Assembly (NCBI GenBank): GCA_945910005.1
Contig: OX246746.1
Span: 43,187,886-43,251,885 of the forward strand
DNA from: Isoperla grammatica
Taxonomy: Eukaryota > Arthropoda > Insecta > Plecoptera > Perlodidae
Direction: 5' to 3'
Length of the DNA stretch: 64,000 bases
Shown: one piece after another, positions 22,673-32,956 of the stretch
How positions within the stretch are numbered: the first letter of the stretch is position 1
How the letters are laid out: every line of letters begins with the position of its first letter
Notes under the pieces: model-generated
Told to the model about the DNA's origin: nothing
Databases searched by the model: none
The model's input: the letters and a program-made list of their open reading frames with translations, nothing else
Made by a program: the position numbers and the translations under genes

Positions 22673-24127
22673 TAGGGTTGCCGTTTGATATGAATTTCAG
22701 CATCGATAATCGGACCAGTAAAATCGATTATCGATCGCGATAATCGACTTAAAAAAATATCGATAGATAATCGAATCAAAATTACGTTATTTCTCGCATA
22801 ACAGGCGGACCGTTTGCGAGTATATATTGTTTTCGGGGGGGAATCTATAATATTCATATTGTGCAGTATGCCACGAGATGCTACTCTGCTGAAACTGGGG
22901 ACTGCTGGCTGTATTAGTGGGGTGGACCGTGGAAATTGCACTTGTCATTGGCTTGACCTTGAGCCGGTAGGAGAGGCTATGGAGGTTGGAATGCAGGAGG
23001 GGCGGTCGACTTGCGCTGGGAAATGCGCAGTTGTCATTCAGGATTCATGACAGCTGGTTACACGCCACGGATACGCGAGATAACAATTTAGCAGCGACGT
23101 ACAATACACGCGGGAATAAATAAATAATAGACCGGAAAAAGACAATAGTTTGAAATTGGGATTACTTTAAAATAAAAATTTGATGCCGCGTAAGCATTAC
23201 ATTTTTGTAAATGTGTACTAAGATTTGTCGTGTTGCCACTGTAAGCCACTTTACCGTTACACTTCCTACAAACTACGCTCTTACTGTCAATGATTTCTTT
23301 TTTTCTTTGACACAAAAACTGAAGTTTTTCCACACCTCACTTCTTAGTTGCGGCGGAGTAAACAGATCTGTTTAAGCCGTGGTCAAAAACATCGCACGAA
23401 CAAGAGAAAAAAGGTTACCGCTCGCGACTAGGCCGACCCGGTCCCCAGGAAGAGCCGGCCTGGGTAGGGAGTGGGGGATGAGGGGTAGGGGTTGAAGCTA
23501 CTAGGCTACCAGGTGCCACGCACGTAGGAAGCGTAACGAGCGGTAAATTCAAAATCTCGGCCGGGCGAGCCACTCGATTATCGATATAGTGATAATCGAT
23601 TCGGGAAGACTGAATCGATTATCGATCATTTCGGAAAATAATCGTATTGATCAATTCGGATCCGGTTCCAGACCTTCCAAGAACCGGGTTACCCAAATCC
23701 TGAAAGCCTAAATTATGTTATCTTATCTTGGTTACCCCCCCCCCCCCCAAACCACGCGGTTGAAGGCCGTTCTCTGCCCTTGTCAGCTGCCGGCCGCTGT
23801 GTGGGTTGGGCTCTGTGCGGCCGCTGCGCGCGGGAATGTCAAGAGGGGGTGGGGGGAGTGTATATGTCCTCACAGAACTCGCCCGCAGTAATGACAGCGT
23901 GTACTAACCAGCGACCCGCTCGCCACGCCCACAAGCAGGAATTCACTGTAGCTTCAAGGAAAGTAGTCGCAAAAATATAGTCGCGTTTTTTTTTTTTTTT
24001 TTACAAACAATACTACCCGATAAGGATCCGAATCCTAAAAATGGATTTGGGTAATTTCTGGATCCGGGTAACCCGGGTACCGTATGACATCCCTAATCGA
24101 TATATCCATTATCAAACGGCAACCCTA
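22673..24127. mobile_element. 1.45-kb hAT element with BED-finger remnant
   Basis: Perfect 18-bp terminal inverted repeats (TAGGGTTGCCGTTTGATA) and an exact 8-bp duplication ATGTATAA (22665-22672 and 24128-24135) define it. Subterminal regions at 22700-22770 and 23573-23648 repeat ATCGATTATCGAT-type motifs. It encodes the start of a hAT-type transposase on the minus strand (BED finger), followed by no catalytic domain. A second hAT-like end (GTATGACATCCCTA, ending at 24095) and GGATCC/GGGTACCCG-rich sequence from about 23655 show a nested insertion whose left end I cannot define. Confidence 0.9.
23088..23333 (-). pseudogene. hAT transposase N-terminal BED zinc finger
   Basis: From a Met at 23333, residues 19-46 read as a BED-type DNA-binding finger: Cys22-x2-Cys25 (VVCRKC), a KVAYSGNTTNLSTHL core, His41 and Cys45. 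This SGNTTNLxxHL signature is characteristic of hAT transposases and ZBED proteins. After residue 50 the sequence turns into hydrophobic, non-homologous residues and stops at 23088, so the RNase H-like catalytic domain is missing. Its position inside the TIR-bounded element supports origin from that element's own transposase. Confidence 0.75.
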
Positions 24128-24135
24128 ATGTATAA

Positions 24136-24445
24136 CTTCCTTTGCGGGCGCGCGTTTCTCCCACGCTAGACCTCACAATATCCTTAAGCTAGAAAATGTC
24201 CTAATCAGCAACATCCTAACGAATATTGACTGTATAGCCTGATAACTGTGTTATATTATATTCACGAAATGATAGAAATGTGACACTGTTCCTAGTCACA
24301 TTAAAATACATAGAAGTAATATTTTGAGAAATTAATCAACTCTCTTCTAAAACTTCAATGACATTAAGGACTTTTAGAAAAGTGTACAGTCCTAGCACTA
24401 AATATACCGTTTTCATATGTTTTACAGTAGACTTGTAATACCACC
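24136..24445. other. AT-rich spacer
   Basis: About 310 bp between two transposons. Nothing recognisable. Confidence 0.5.
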
Positions 24446-24925
24446 ATACAACCACAGATAACTAATTAACTTCGTAGGCAGATAAACGATCGTAATGGGC
24501 GCCATGCTTCGCTATTTGATTAGTTCCCTCCGCGACCACAAGGATGGTAGAAGAGCGAATGTGCTGCCGCCACACAGGCGTGTGAGTCACCTGCAGAGGA
24601 TTTCTTCTTCGGAACTCGTTTGTCGTGACGCGGCCGGCTACGGTGTTGCCAAACCTTGGTTCACCCCCTTTTACTGCCGCGAGCATCGAATCGCACACAT
24701 ACCGAGCCCTCGGTTTGCAGACGCATCGGACGGCTGGCAGGGCGAGGGTAGCGAATATTGACCTCGAAATAACATCACAAGGAACAAGACGTAGAGTCTT
24801 AGGTAGACAATAGGACAATACAATAAAGCAGTTTGAGATGTGAGTGTCTGAACAAGAGTAAATAAACCAGTGGCGTAACTAAGGGACCACGGGGTGGGGT
24901 GGAAAATTACTCCTTATCCATGTAT

Positions 24926-24945
24926 ATATATATATATATATATAA
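24926..24945. repeat. (AT)n microsatellite
   Basis: About ten AT units, next to a TGGCGTAACTA-type repeat tail at 24871. Confidence 0.9.
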
Positions 24946-25155
24946 TATGCTATCATTAATATGCAAATTAAAATGAAAAAAATGTAAATCTGAAAACTTC
25001 AAAAACGATGGCAGCACAGATCACGTGTGCTAAGTATTGTTGTCAAAGTATTTGTAAGTGTCCAAACCAGCAGAATTTACTAAATATGCACATGTTCTAA
25101 TTTCTTCAACTTATATGTACGCAACAACAATGTTGTGCACAAACAGGTACACATG

Positions 25156-25226
25156 GGCCCTGTGAAGGGGGGGGGGGGGGGGGGGGAGGGGGGAACACCC
25201 AAGGGGGAACTTGTCCCCCCCCCCCT
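25156..25226. repeat. Paired poly-G and poly-C tracts
   Basis: A G-run of about 20 bases near 25168-25187 is followed 30 bp later by a C-run near 25217-25226. The two could pair in a hairpin or form quadruplex/i-motif structures. Confidence 0.85.
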
Positions 25227-25276
25227 GGATTTCAGGAATTGTTTAAAATTTAACTAGCTATATAATGTATAATATA

Positions 25277-25380
25277 CATAAACGAAGAAAACGTAAGAAA
25301 TAGTAGTTATATAATACATTTTCGTATCATATACGATAATGTATTATGATTACTATTTCTTACGTTTCCTTCAACTTATG
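25277..25380. repeat. 104-bp near-perfect palindrome
   Basis: ACGTAAGAAATAGTAGTTAT on the left is matched by its complement ending in CTATTTCTTACGT on the right, with almost no loop (centre near 25328). It is probably a small foldback MITE. Confidence 0.8.
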
Positions 25381-26073
25381 TAACAATTAACCAGCATTTT
25401 AAGTGTGACTAGTCAATCGTGACCAGTTTCATCTCTCAAGATATTGTTCCTAAGTGTTGATGCGTTCTATGAAATATAGGCCTTACTGTTTTTTTAATTG
25501 ATGTAGGCCTATACGAGCACGTTTTATGTCTACATGGTTCTATTTTGATTTGTTAATAAAAATGGAACCATGTTTTGACAAAGTACGTAGTTCAATCATA
25601 GAGATAAGTATACATCTCTATGGTTCAATATCTTTCATTCAGAACCTACTTGAAAATCCCATTTCAGTGAAAAGTGTTGAAAATAAAAATGCGCCCTGCG
25701 GGGTAATCTGAGGGGTGCCCCCCCCCCCCACCCTCCCGGCCGAAACGAGGTAGAAAGTGTTATTTCGCTTTGTCCCCTCTTGCAAAATTTCTTTCTGGGG
25801 GCTGGTGCCCACGCACGTATAGCAAATTTCACGTATAGCAAATTTCAGTTTCATTTTAAACTGTCACTGATAACGAATTATACTACTGTGTAAGCCCACC
25901 TAGTGTAAATTGTAATTGATTATCTTTGAGAAGTGAAGTGAATCAAGTGATGTTTGTTCTTAGTTTTAAATTTATGTTTAATTTAGTTAGTTTCTAGATT
26001 GTTAATTCATAATTGATAAGTTGATGTATTTGCACTAGTGGAATAATTTTCTGTTGCAAATAAATACTCAATA

Positions 26074-26103
26074 ATAGTAATAATTGTAATAATAGTAATA
26101 ATT

Positions 26104-26155
<52 letters not shown>

Positions 26156-26165
26156 TAATAATAAT
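26074..26165. repeat. (TAA)n microsatellite
   Basis: ATA/TAA trinucleotide repeats with a few interruptions. Confidence 0.95.
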
Positions 26166-26604
26166 GGCAGAATAATGTAACTATCGTACCGTTAATTATA
26201 TCAGCAAATGGTATTGTTCCACGTAAACTCCATGACAGTATTAAACTAATTGGTCTCCAACCGAACATATACATCGAGATGCAAAAAGCAATAATTTTGA
26301 ACACGTGTAGGATAGTGCGAAAATTTTTGAGCTAAGAAGAATGAAGACTTCAAGAAGTTCTCCATCCCGATGGTGGTTTTCGTGGTTTCCGCCGTACAAA
26401 GAGCAAATGCTGGGATGAGTACAAATCGGCCACGACCGTACATAGCATACACAGTTCGGTTTGGAAAAATAATGTGGACAAAGATATATTTAATTAGTTC
26501 TAAGTAGATTTTAATAAGGTAAACACATGGAAATACTTGACATTTGTGTCCGTACAACATGTTTATGCCGGTTTTGATCGAGTTTGTATGTATTGCAACA
26601 ATAA

Positions 26605-26675
<71 letters not shown>

Positions 26676-26683
26676 TAATAATA

Positions 26684-26745
<62 letters not shown>
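26605..26745. repeat. (TAA)n microsatellite, second block
   Basis: About 45 trinucleotide units with two short interruptions. The long Ile runs in translations here are artefacts of the repeat. Confidence 0.95.
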
Positions 26746-27337
26746 TAAATTGGTTTCAAGTGTTCAATCCGTGAGTGATCCCTCGTTTATTGCTCTGGTA
26801 AATTTAGTTATATATTTTTATTTTTTAACAATACGGAGATAATTGATAATTGAACCTGCTTAGTGCACAGTGGCGAAAGTATGGGGATTCACGCAACCCC
26901 CCCCCCCCCCCCCCACCCCATCCAAGTTGGGTCAAGAATAGGAGTGGGCCCAAACTGCAATAACAACTTCTGAATGCATCAACTTTGTTTCGAAAGATGT
27001 GCCCCAAATAGCATTAATCACTTTTAAGTTGTTTCGTGGTGTTAACAAATTGTTTACATCATAGGTAACTCCATCCTACTCGATGTAAACTGACCGCAAT
27101 GGCCCTCCCCTCTGAGCTGAAGACCTAGGACGATAGGTCAACGACCCACGGGACTTTCTTCAGTAGGAGCTTTGTTGAGCGCCCGGGGGAGGGGGCGGGG
27201 GTGTGGCAAACTAAAAATAAATACTGCGCAGGTGGCCAGTAGAACTGAAAGGGTGAATGCTGTAGAGTGTAGCCTATTGAAAACATTCTTGCACAGAGAA
27301 AAGAGAATTATTTTCTCATGACAGCTGGTACGTAAAT

Positions 27338-27469
27338 ATGGAAAATGACGATAACATGTCGTCTTTCGTCTTACTTTCTACGTTCTGCGACCTGCTAAGT
27401 TGTGAGGCTGTTGCTTGTGAAGAACCGGAAAATTTTAATGAAGTGATAACAGATAGCTGTTTCTCGCAA
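27338..27469 (+). CDS. Candidate first coding exon, unrecognised
   Basis: An ATG at 27338 (context TAAATATGG) opens an acidic, Cys-containing frame (MENDDNMSSFVLLSTF...) and a good donor, CAAG|GTGCGT, follows near 27469. The length and composition look like a first exon. It faces the THAP exon on the other strand 45 bp further on. I do not recognise the protein; it could be part of the surrounding transposon or a host gene. Confidence 0.35.
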
Positions 27470-27514
27470 GGTGCGTTTCGTCTGTTGATTTGGATAAGTC
27501 AGTGTCAATACAGT

Positions 27515-27612
27515 TTCGGGGTTTTATCAATGCACGGAATTCTATGAAATGATATATTCGAAACTAGCAAACGCTCGTTTTTACACCCGAATACACAACA
27601 ATTAGCCACCAT
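27515..27612 (-). CDS. THAP zinc-finger N-terminal exon
   Basis: From the Met at 27612 (minus) the frame begins MVANCCVFGCKNERLL, then NISFHRIP. This is the N-terminal half of a THAP domain, with a C-x4-C pair (Cys5 and Cys10) and the invariant SFHRxP (residues 21-26). THAP domains are C2CH DNA-binding modules of P-element transposases and related host proteins. The frame ends shortly after, near a GT at about 27515, so the rest of the domain (Trp, second Cys/His pair, AVPTIF-like end) should lie in another exon that I did not find. Its location inside the 24454-29741 element suggests it is that element's transposase. Confidence 0.65.
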
Positions 27613-28220
27613 TGTCAAGGGATGACGATACTGAAAACCCACACCTGCAAATCGCCTCTCTCGGCGTGAGAGGCACGCGCGACGTGTTGCTGTAGGCGTC
27701 TGCCTGTCTACCCGCCCGAGCACCTTCCAGTGACGACGCGGCGAGACAGTGGACAAAGAGAGTGACAAATAATTGCTATTCAAACTAATAAGTAATACAC
27801 TGCCGCCACCGCGAATGATCGTTCTGGTTAAAAATAATACCCCCCCCCCCCCCCACACTATATAACACAGAAAGTGCTAGTTATGCTACTGTTAGTGTTA
27901 GTGCACGTACCCTATTTAAAAAATATGCAAATATTTCAAACATCAATTCATGTGTAGTACGTAGTTACATCCAAAATTTATTAGTGGAACGTGGTACCAA
28001 ATAAGTTTGATTTAATTGGCAGGGTATTATATGCTTATTGAAAAATGGCTACGCACGTACGTAATCACTACTACTATACCATTTGAAAATCGCATTTGTG
28101 ATCATTGATCTATCTTCTACTACAGACAAATACCCCTCAAATGCTTCAAGTTTGTAGTAACAGTTTGAATTAAGTAACAGTATCATACAAAATACAGATA
28201 TACGATACGACAGACGTTTA

Positions 28221-28831
28221 AACCCCCAATTTATTTTATTTTTTTAAATATGCATAAAGACAACATATGGGTTAGTATATGAAATACGCTCATTTGAGAA
28301 TATCAAAACTAATTTTCAAGCCCATTTTGGAGGAGCCGTATGGTATTTACAACGGGTTTTATGACGAATACGGCTAACAACTACGTTTAAACCACATACG
28401 CGTTTAGTATGCGATTTTTTGTTTACAACTTACCCTCACTATTGGCTATGAGGATTGACTGTTTTGAAATAAGTGTTTTCAATATTTGGTTTTCTACGAT
28501 TTATTTTGTTCTCCGGTACAGAAATTGTATTTGTACCGGTGAGCAAAATAAATCGTAGTAAACCAAATATTGAAAACACTTATTCCAAAACACTAAATCC
28601 TCATAGCCAATAGTGAGGGTAAGTTGTAAACAAAAAATCGCATACTAAACGCGTATGTGGTTTAAACGTAGTTGTTAGCCGTATTCGTCATAAAACCCGT
28701 TGTAAATACCATACGGCTCCTCCAAAATGGGCTTGAAAATTAGTTTTGATCTTCTTAAATGAGCGTCTTTAATATACTAACTCCATATATGTGTTCTTTC
28801 TGCATATTAAAAAAAAAAAATAATATGGGGG
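28221..28831. repeat. 611-bp foldback element (long near-perfect inverted repeat)
   Basis: The left arm at about 28230-28513 is complementary to the right arm at about 28538-28812, with only about 25 bp at the tip; the arms differ at a few positions. The outer ends read AACCCCCAAT and, inward from the right, CCCCCATATT. TA lies immediately outside each (28219-28220 and 28832-28833), compatible with a TA target duplication. There is no coding capacity. A transcript would form a very long double-stranded hairpin. Confidence 0.88.
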
Positions 28832-29198
28832 TAGATTCACCTTAAAAACGCTAGCCCGAAAAACGGGGGGGGGGAAGGGGGAGTCCATGTGTGGAATAAT
28901 TTATTTTTAAAATTTAAAAAATTAAATTATCAATAATTTTGCACCTATTGTCTTATTGACCCATGCATACAATGTATTTATATTTTGAGTACCTATATTT
29001 AAAAGACTAAGATACTGCAAAGTTAGGTTTTTTGAAATACAAGATACAAATCCTTTGCAACACCATATTTGAAATAAATACAAGATACAAATGTATTTAA
29101 ATGCGTATTTTAAATAAATGTATTTTAGATACTGCCCATTTCGTGACCTTCTGCATTGAAAGCAGGAACAACACCACTAGACCACTACCTCTACTATC

Positions 29199-29222
29199 CC
29201 CCCCCCCCCCCCCCCCCCCCCC
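29199..29222. repeat. C24 homopolymer
   Basis: Long uninterrupted C-run; gives an artefactual poly-Pro frame. Others of 10-18 bases lie at 23737, 25709, 26899 and 27840. Confidence 0.9.
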
Positions 29223-29837
29223 TCCAATGCAAATTAAATTCTTGCGTTCCTGTAATCACTTGAGTTTAGACTGTTCTCCTAAGAACGAATACACCCACAA
29301 ACAAATCGTGTATGATTTTGGCACCGTGAGCAGAATGATTGTTGATTCACATCAGTAGAATCTCGTGTTCTCTATACCACCCAGGCACCTTTTATTGGTG
29401 ATGTTTGTTTCACTTGGTGGTTTCTGGCATTGCATACGTGTTTCTCAAAGCTCAACCATCTCTTTGCCAGCTCACTTTCGAGGTTTGGGGTGTCTTTGTC
29501 CGCCTGGAATGCGACTCGGCTGGCTTCAACCGCCCGGGGCATTGGGAGGCCTACTATACAAAGCGCTGAACACCATGCAACATTGTAAGCAGATGGAACA
29601 GCCACCTGCATCTCCGACCTTAGAACGCTAGCGCGGCGATGCGGTCGCGTAAGATAACTACATTCAAGTTCAAATCAAACCGCGAAGCACTTTTAACACG
29701 GGCGTTGTTTATCTGCCTACGTAGTTAATTAGTTATCTGTGATACAACCATTGAATTCACAAGTGCAAAAGCTGAAAGTTTTTACTCTTAATGGTAATAT
29801 AAATTAAGGAATAATTAATATGTTTATAGTAACATAC

Positions 29838-29993
29838 CAAGGGGGCATGTTTGCATGTTTCCAGGTTTAATTCTGGCATTGGAAGGAACAGCTCAGGATT
29901 CTTGATATTTCCACCAACCAAGTGACCCCTCACGTACGCTGAGCAGTATGGCAAAACAAAACTTCCCGAAAACACCTGTTTGCATTTTAGTAA
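29838..29993 (-). CDS. Internal exon of an unrecognised host gene
   Basis: A strong acceptor (TTGTCTTATCTTTTCAG) precedes position 29993, and a canonical donor (CCTTG|GTATGT) follows 29838. The 156-nt exon is open in one frame and is an exact 52 codons, phase 0 at both ends. The product begins LLKCKQVFSGSFVLPYCS and includes GHLVGGNIKNPELFLPMPEL, which reads as conserved globular protein. I cannot name the family. It sits just outside the right end of the 24454-29741 element. The same-strand exon at 10708-11016 could be downstream in the same gene. Confidence 0.6.
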
Positions 29994-30294
29994 CTGAAAA
30001 GATAAGACAAAATCACTCACAGTCACATTATCACTAACCCTAACAATTTTACATTCAATGATGAGGTTAATTCACACAATACAAAGAAGACTGAAAGATG
30101 TGCATACAGAGATCCAAGAATGTTTTTTCCAAATATTAGCTGTGAAAGATTAAAAAATAAAGTTCCACCTGACACTAAGAAAATTAACTCCTTTATATTT
30201 TAAAAACATTCTTAAGGAATATTTGGTAAATCGAGTCCTGCATTCAAAGTGGTTTCGGAATGATATTGTATTAATGTTCTATAAAATATCTTAA
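29994..30294. other. Intron-like AT-rich spacer
   Basis: About 300 bp with no recognisable feature. Confidence 0.45.
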
Positions 30295-30298
30295 TTAA

Positions 30299-30771
30299 AC
30301 TCATTGGCTTAGACTCACGAGACAGTCTCGTAGCTGTAAGTTTTCAGTTTACCGGGCGTCTCTAATTGCCGCTACTATATTATATTTAGTATCGCTATGC
30401 AGTGCATTTCATCAGCAATGCGACGGAGTTGAAATAGTTTAAGGTTTTCAACGCAAGTAGCGGTAGGCGCGTGATACATTTGTCGCGGTGCACGACGAGG
30501 GCACAGAATTGGCGCGCAAAATCGCCTGTTTGGCTGGTAGTCGTAAAATATGGCGTTTAAAAATCACAGCAACACAGTTACTGCGAATTATATTTACGAA
30601 TTACCGAATAATAGTGGAAGTGACGTATCAGATTATGAAGATGACATTTCGGACAATGATAGACGTAATTTAGAGTATGATTGTGATGTGAAACTGAAGA
30701 AACACTTTTTTCCAAAAATAATAGGTTTTTCTACGGCTCGACAGTGAAAAATAAACTCATAAGCCAATGGG
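30299..30771 (+). mobile_element. 473-bp piggyBac-derived miniature element
   Basis: TTAA flanks both ends (30295-30298 and 30772-30775). The terminal repeats are ACTCATTGGCTTA on the left and CCCATTGGCTTA reading inward from the right. TTAA-specific insertion and this type of TIR are piggyBac hallmarks. It retains the beginning of a coding frame and lacks the catalytic core. Confidence 0.85.
30550..30747 (+). pseudogene. piggyBac transposase N-terminal remnant
   Basis: A 65-codon frame starts MAFKNHSN and soon enters an acidic stretch (SGSDVSDYEDDISDNDRR, residues 22-39), typical of the N-terminal region of piggyBac transposases. It then ends with FFPKIIGFSTARQ just inside the right TIR. 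The catalytic DDD domain and C-terminal Cys-rich finger are absent; the element appears to be an internal deletion joining 5' coding sequence to the 3' end. Confidence 0.6.
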
Positions 30772-30849
30772 TTAATGTGACTTTTATCATTTCATGTGTT
30801 GAAATCAGTTGTATGAACGTAATCATAAATGAAAAATGAAATAAAATAA

Positions 30850-31700
30850 CTTGGACTACTACGAGTTTGAAATTTTTTTCTTTTTTCTTGTAGCATTATT
30901 ATTAGATGAGTGTGACTGTGATAAGACATTTTTATAGGCTACTGCTATTTTGGTCTTAAGTGTGATGTTTGACAACGACGTTAATGGAGATACGAAAATG
31001 ATTCCTTTATAAACCACAATTTCCCTACTACGTATATACTATTATATTGCCATTATGTTATATTACTATTTATATATACTATAGGCCTAAATAGTAAATA
31101 GTAGGCCTGTACTATTCCAATGTATTTGTTGTTTTCGGCTTGGCTAGTCTTTATCATAACGAATTCCTGGCTTGTGGTTATTGGCAATTTTAAATATTAG
31201 AAGACGGAGACACGGACACAAAAGCACATCAACTATCATAAGCACACTATAAAGTATAAAAAGTTTCTTCAAGACGTTGGTACACGGCGATTTCAATAAC
31301 AAGCAACTGAATATTTGGAAAATATGCTAGTTTTTAATGGGACACTTTCTGTTACCATCTCATTTGAGTCAAACCCAGAACATTGTCGTATGCTCGGTTA
31401 CCACGGGTCTTGCCTTACGGAAAACACTGTGACTGGTCACCGCGCATCATCTTGTGGCGTGGCAACCGGCCGCCATACTCTCGCAGCCGTGTCGAGCCAA
31501 GGAATTTGTCTATTCGAAATATCAAATTTATTTATTTAATGTCTATCCTATTCAGTTATAAAAACTGATTTACAAAGGAGGACCTCTCAAATCTCGTGTT
31601 CTTTTAAAGGGAAATATGTATTACATAGTAACATAATACGTTTCTTCAAAACCATACTACAAAGAGGAATTAAAGATAACAATATGCATAAATATATTTA
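30850..31700. repeat. Repeat unit shared in inverse orientation with 38800-38990
   Basis: 30855-30920 (CGAGTTTGAAATTTTTTTCT...CTTGTAGC) and 31613-31700 (ACATAATACGTTTCTTCAAA...AATATGCATAAAT) both match the reverse complement of 38800-38990, where they lie next to each other. The ~680 bp between them here is therefore either an insertion in this copy or a deletion from the other. Confidence 0.7.
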
Positions 31701-31735
31701 AAAATAATAAAATAAAATAAAATGCTGTATAGCCA

Positions 31736-31739
31736 TTCA

Positions 31740-31782
<43 letters not shown>

Positions 31783-31816
31783 AAAAAAATAATAAATAAA
31801 TAAATAAATAAATAAA
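31736..31816. repeat. (AAAT)n microsatellite
   Basis: AAAT tetranucleotide repeat with one A-rich interruption. Confidence 0.95.
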
Positions 31817-32679
31817 AAACGATCGTGATAATTGAAAGTTATGTAAACTCAGAAGCAAAAATAATACAACTAACACAGGGTATTTAACAGAAAGCGATGA
31901 GGCCCGCAAACTGATTTACGATCTTCTAGCTTGAATATTGACATGAATGCGACACATTCCCACTCAATGGTTGTACAAAATATGTACATCACTCAGAACC
32001 GGTTTCTCCACATTTTGCTGCTTTGTTTTGCGGACGACCACGACATATTTTGAACATGCGAGCATTACTTAGGGTTAGTCCTACCAAGTATTAACCTTGC
32101 CGAAAAATCATGCTTGCACTTCCTACCCAAAACCTCGGCTACTTTTTTCTTTTAATAAATATAAGTCAAGTCTACTGGCCGTCTGACTGTGATGCCGCAT
32201 GGCTTAGCTGTCAAAGCTTGCAGGCCAACTTCCCCTACAACGTGGGCGACGTAGCGCCTCCACGCTCGCAGCACACATTGCGGTATACATGCTGCTATAT
32301 GCAAACTGGAGAATGCTGTAGAAACTGTAGTTATAATATTGGGAAAATTATTAATTTTCTATATGTTTCGGAAGAGAGAGCAACGGATGTTCCCATCAAA
32401 ACGAAATTTTGATAACTCGTTTAAAAAAATATTTATACTTTCACCTAGTTGAAAGAAATTTTAATCAAAAATCGGTATTGTCAGGGATATTTATAAATCA
32501 ATTAGTAACACATCGCAAAAAAATCAAATGATTATCTCAAAAACTGCAGCATTGGCAACCGTCCTCCTGAAGGTCTGCATGCCCGCGTCTTGTCAACTAT
32601 GAAGCTAAAATGAATCCACAGCTTAGAACCGAGAATCTGTTATAATAGTATGTTTTTTTTTTTTTTTCATTTAGATGAT
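31817..32679. other. Non-coding spacer
   Basis: About 860 bp. One 100-codon frame at 32110-32412 has no recognisable motif, no splice sites and a biased composition; I treat it as chance. Confidence 0.4.
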
Positions 32680-32745
32680 TGATTGATTAATGGGGCTTAA
32701 CGTCTCATATTTATGCAACGATGGCTAATCGAGACGATCTTTTTT
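32680..32745. mobile_element. SINE 3'-tail fragment
   Basis: GATTGATTGATTAATGGGGCTTAACGTCTCATATTTATGCAACGATGGCTAATCGAGACG-type sequence is the same 3' tail as in the SINE at 22228-22415 and the fragment at 18370-18412. The tetranucleotide (GATT)n end marks the SINE terminus. Confidence 0.7.
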
Positions 32746-32956
32746 CTCGTACATTTAGAAATGTACGAGTTACGTGAGGGGGTAATAAGTAAGAAACAAT
32801 CACACACAAACAAAACACAACACACAATAACAAAAAAACAACACACGTACGATTTTTTTGTTAAACTGCGAGCACTTAGTTTAATAATATAAGATACAAA
32901 AAGTAGATTAATGCAAGTCCCATCTTAAAAAGAAATGTTTAAATAGGTTTAATATT

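Larger units (their letters stand above)
24454..29741. mobile_element. 5.3-kb composite element with matching terminal inverted repeats, possibly P-like
   Basis: The left end from 24454 (ACAGATAACTAATTAACT) matches the inverted right end at 29707-29741 in 34 of about 35 positions, ending in a shared CGTAGGCAGATAAAC. ATACAACC occurs at 24446-24453 and 29742-29749, an 8-bp duplication (with one base lost at the left terminus). The subterminal 200-300 bp at each end are GC-rich and share CGC..TTTGATT. The interior includes a THAP-domain exon, a foldback element, (TAA)n arrays and several C/G homopolymers, so it has been heavily invaded. Eight-base duplication plus THAP is what the P superfamily would show, but the transposase catalytic part was not found. 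Confidence 0.65.

Noticed and set aside
24462..24818. 118-residue minus-strand frame in the GC-rich left end
   Set aside because: It lies in the subterminal part of the 5.3-kb element with no domain or splice support; overlapping frames on the plus strand are equally open because of the GC content.
26068..26842. Frames with long runs of Ile or Tyr
   Set aside because: Artefacts of the (TAA)n microsatellites.
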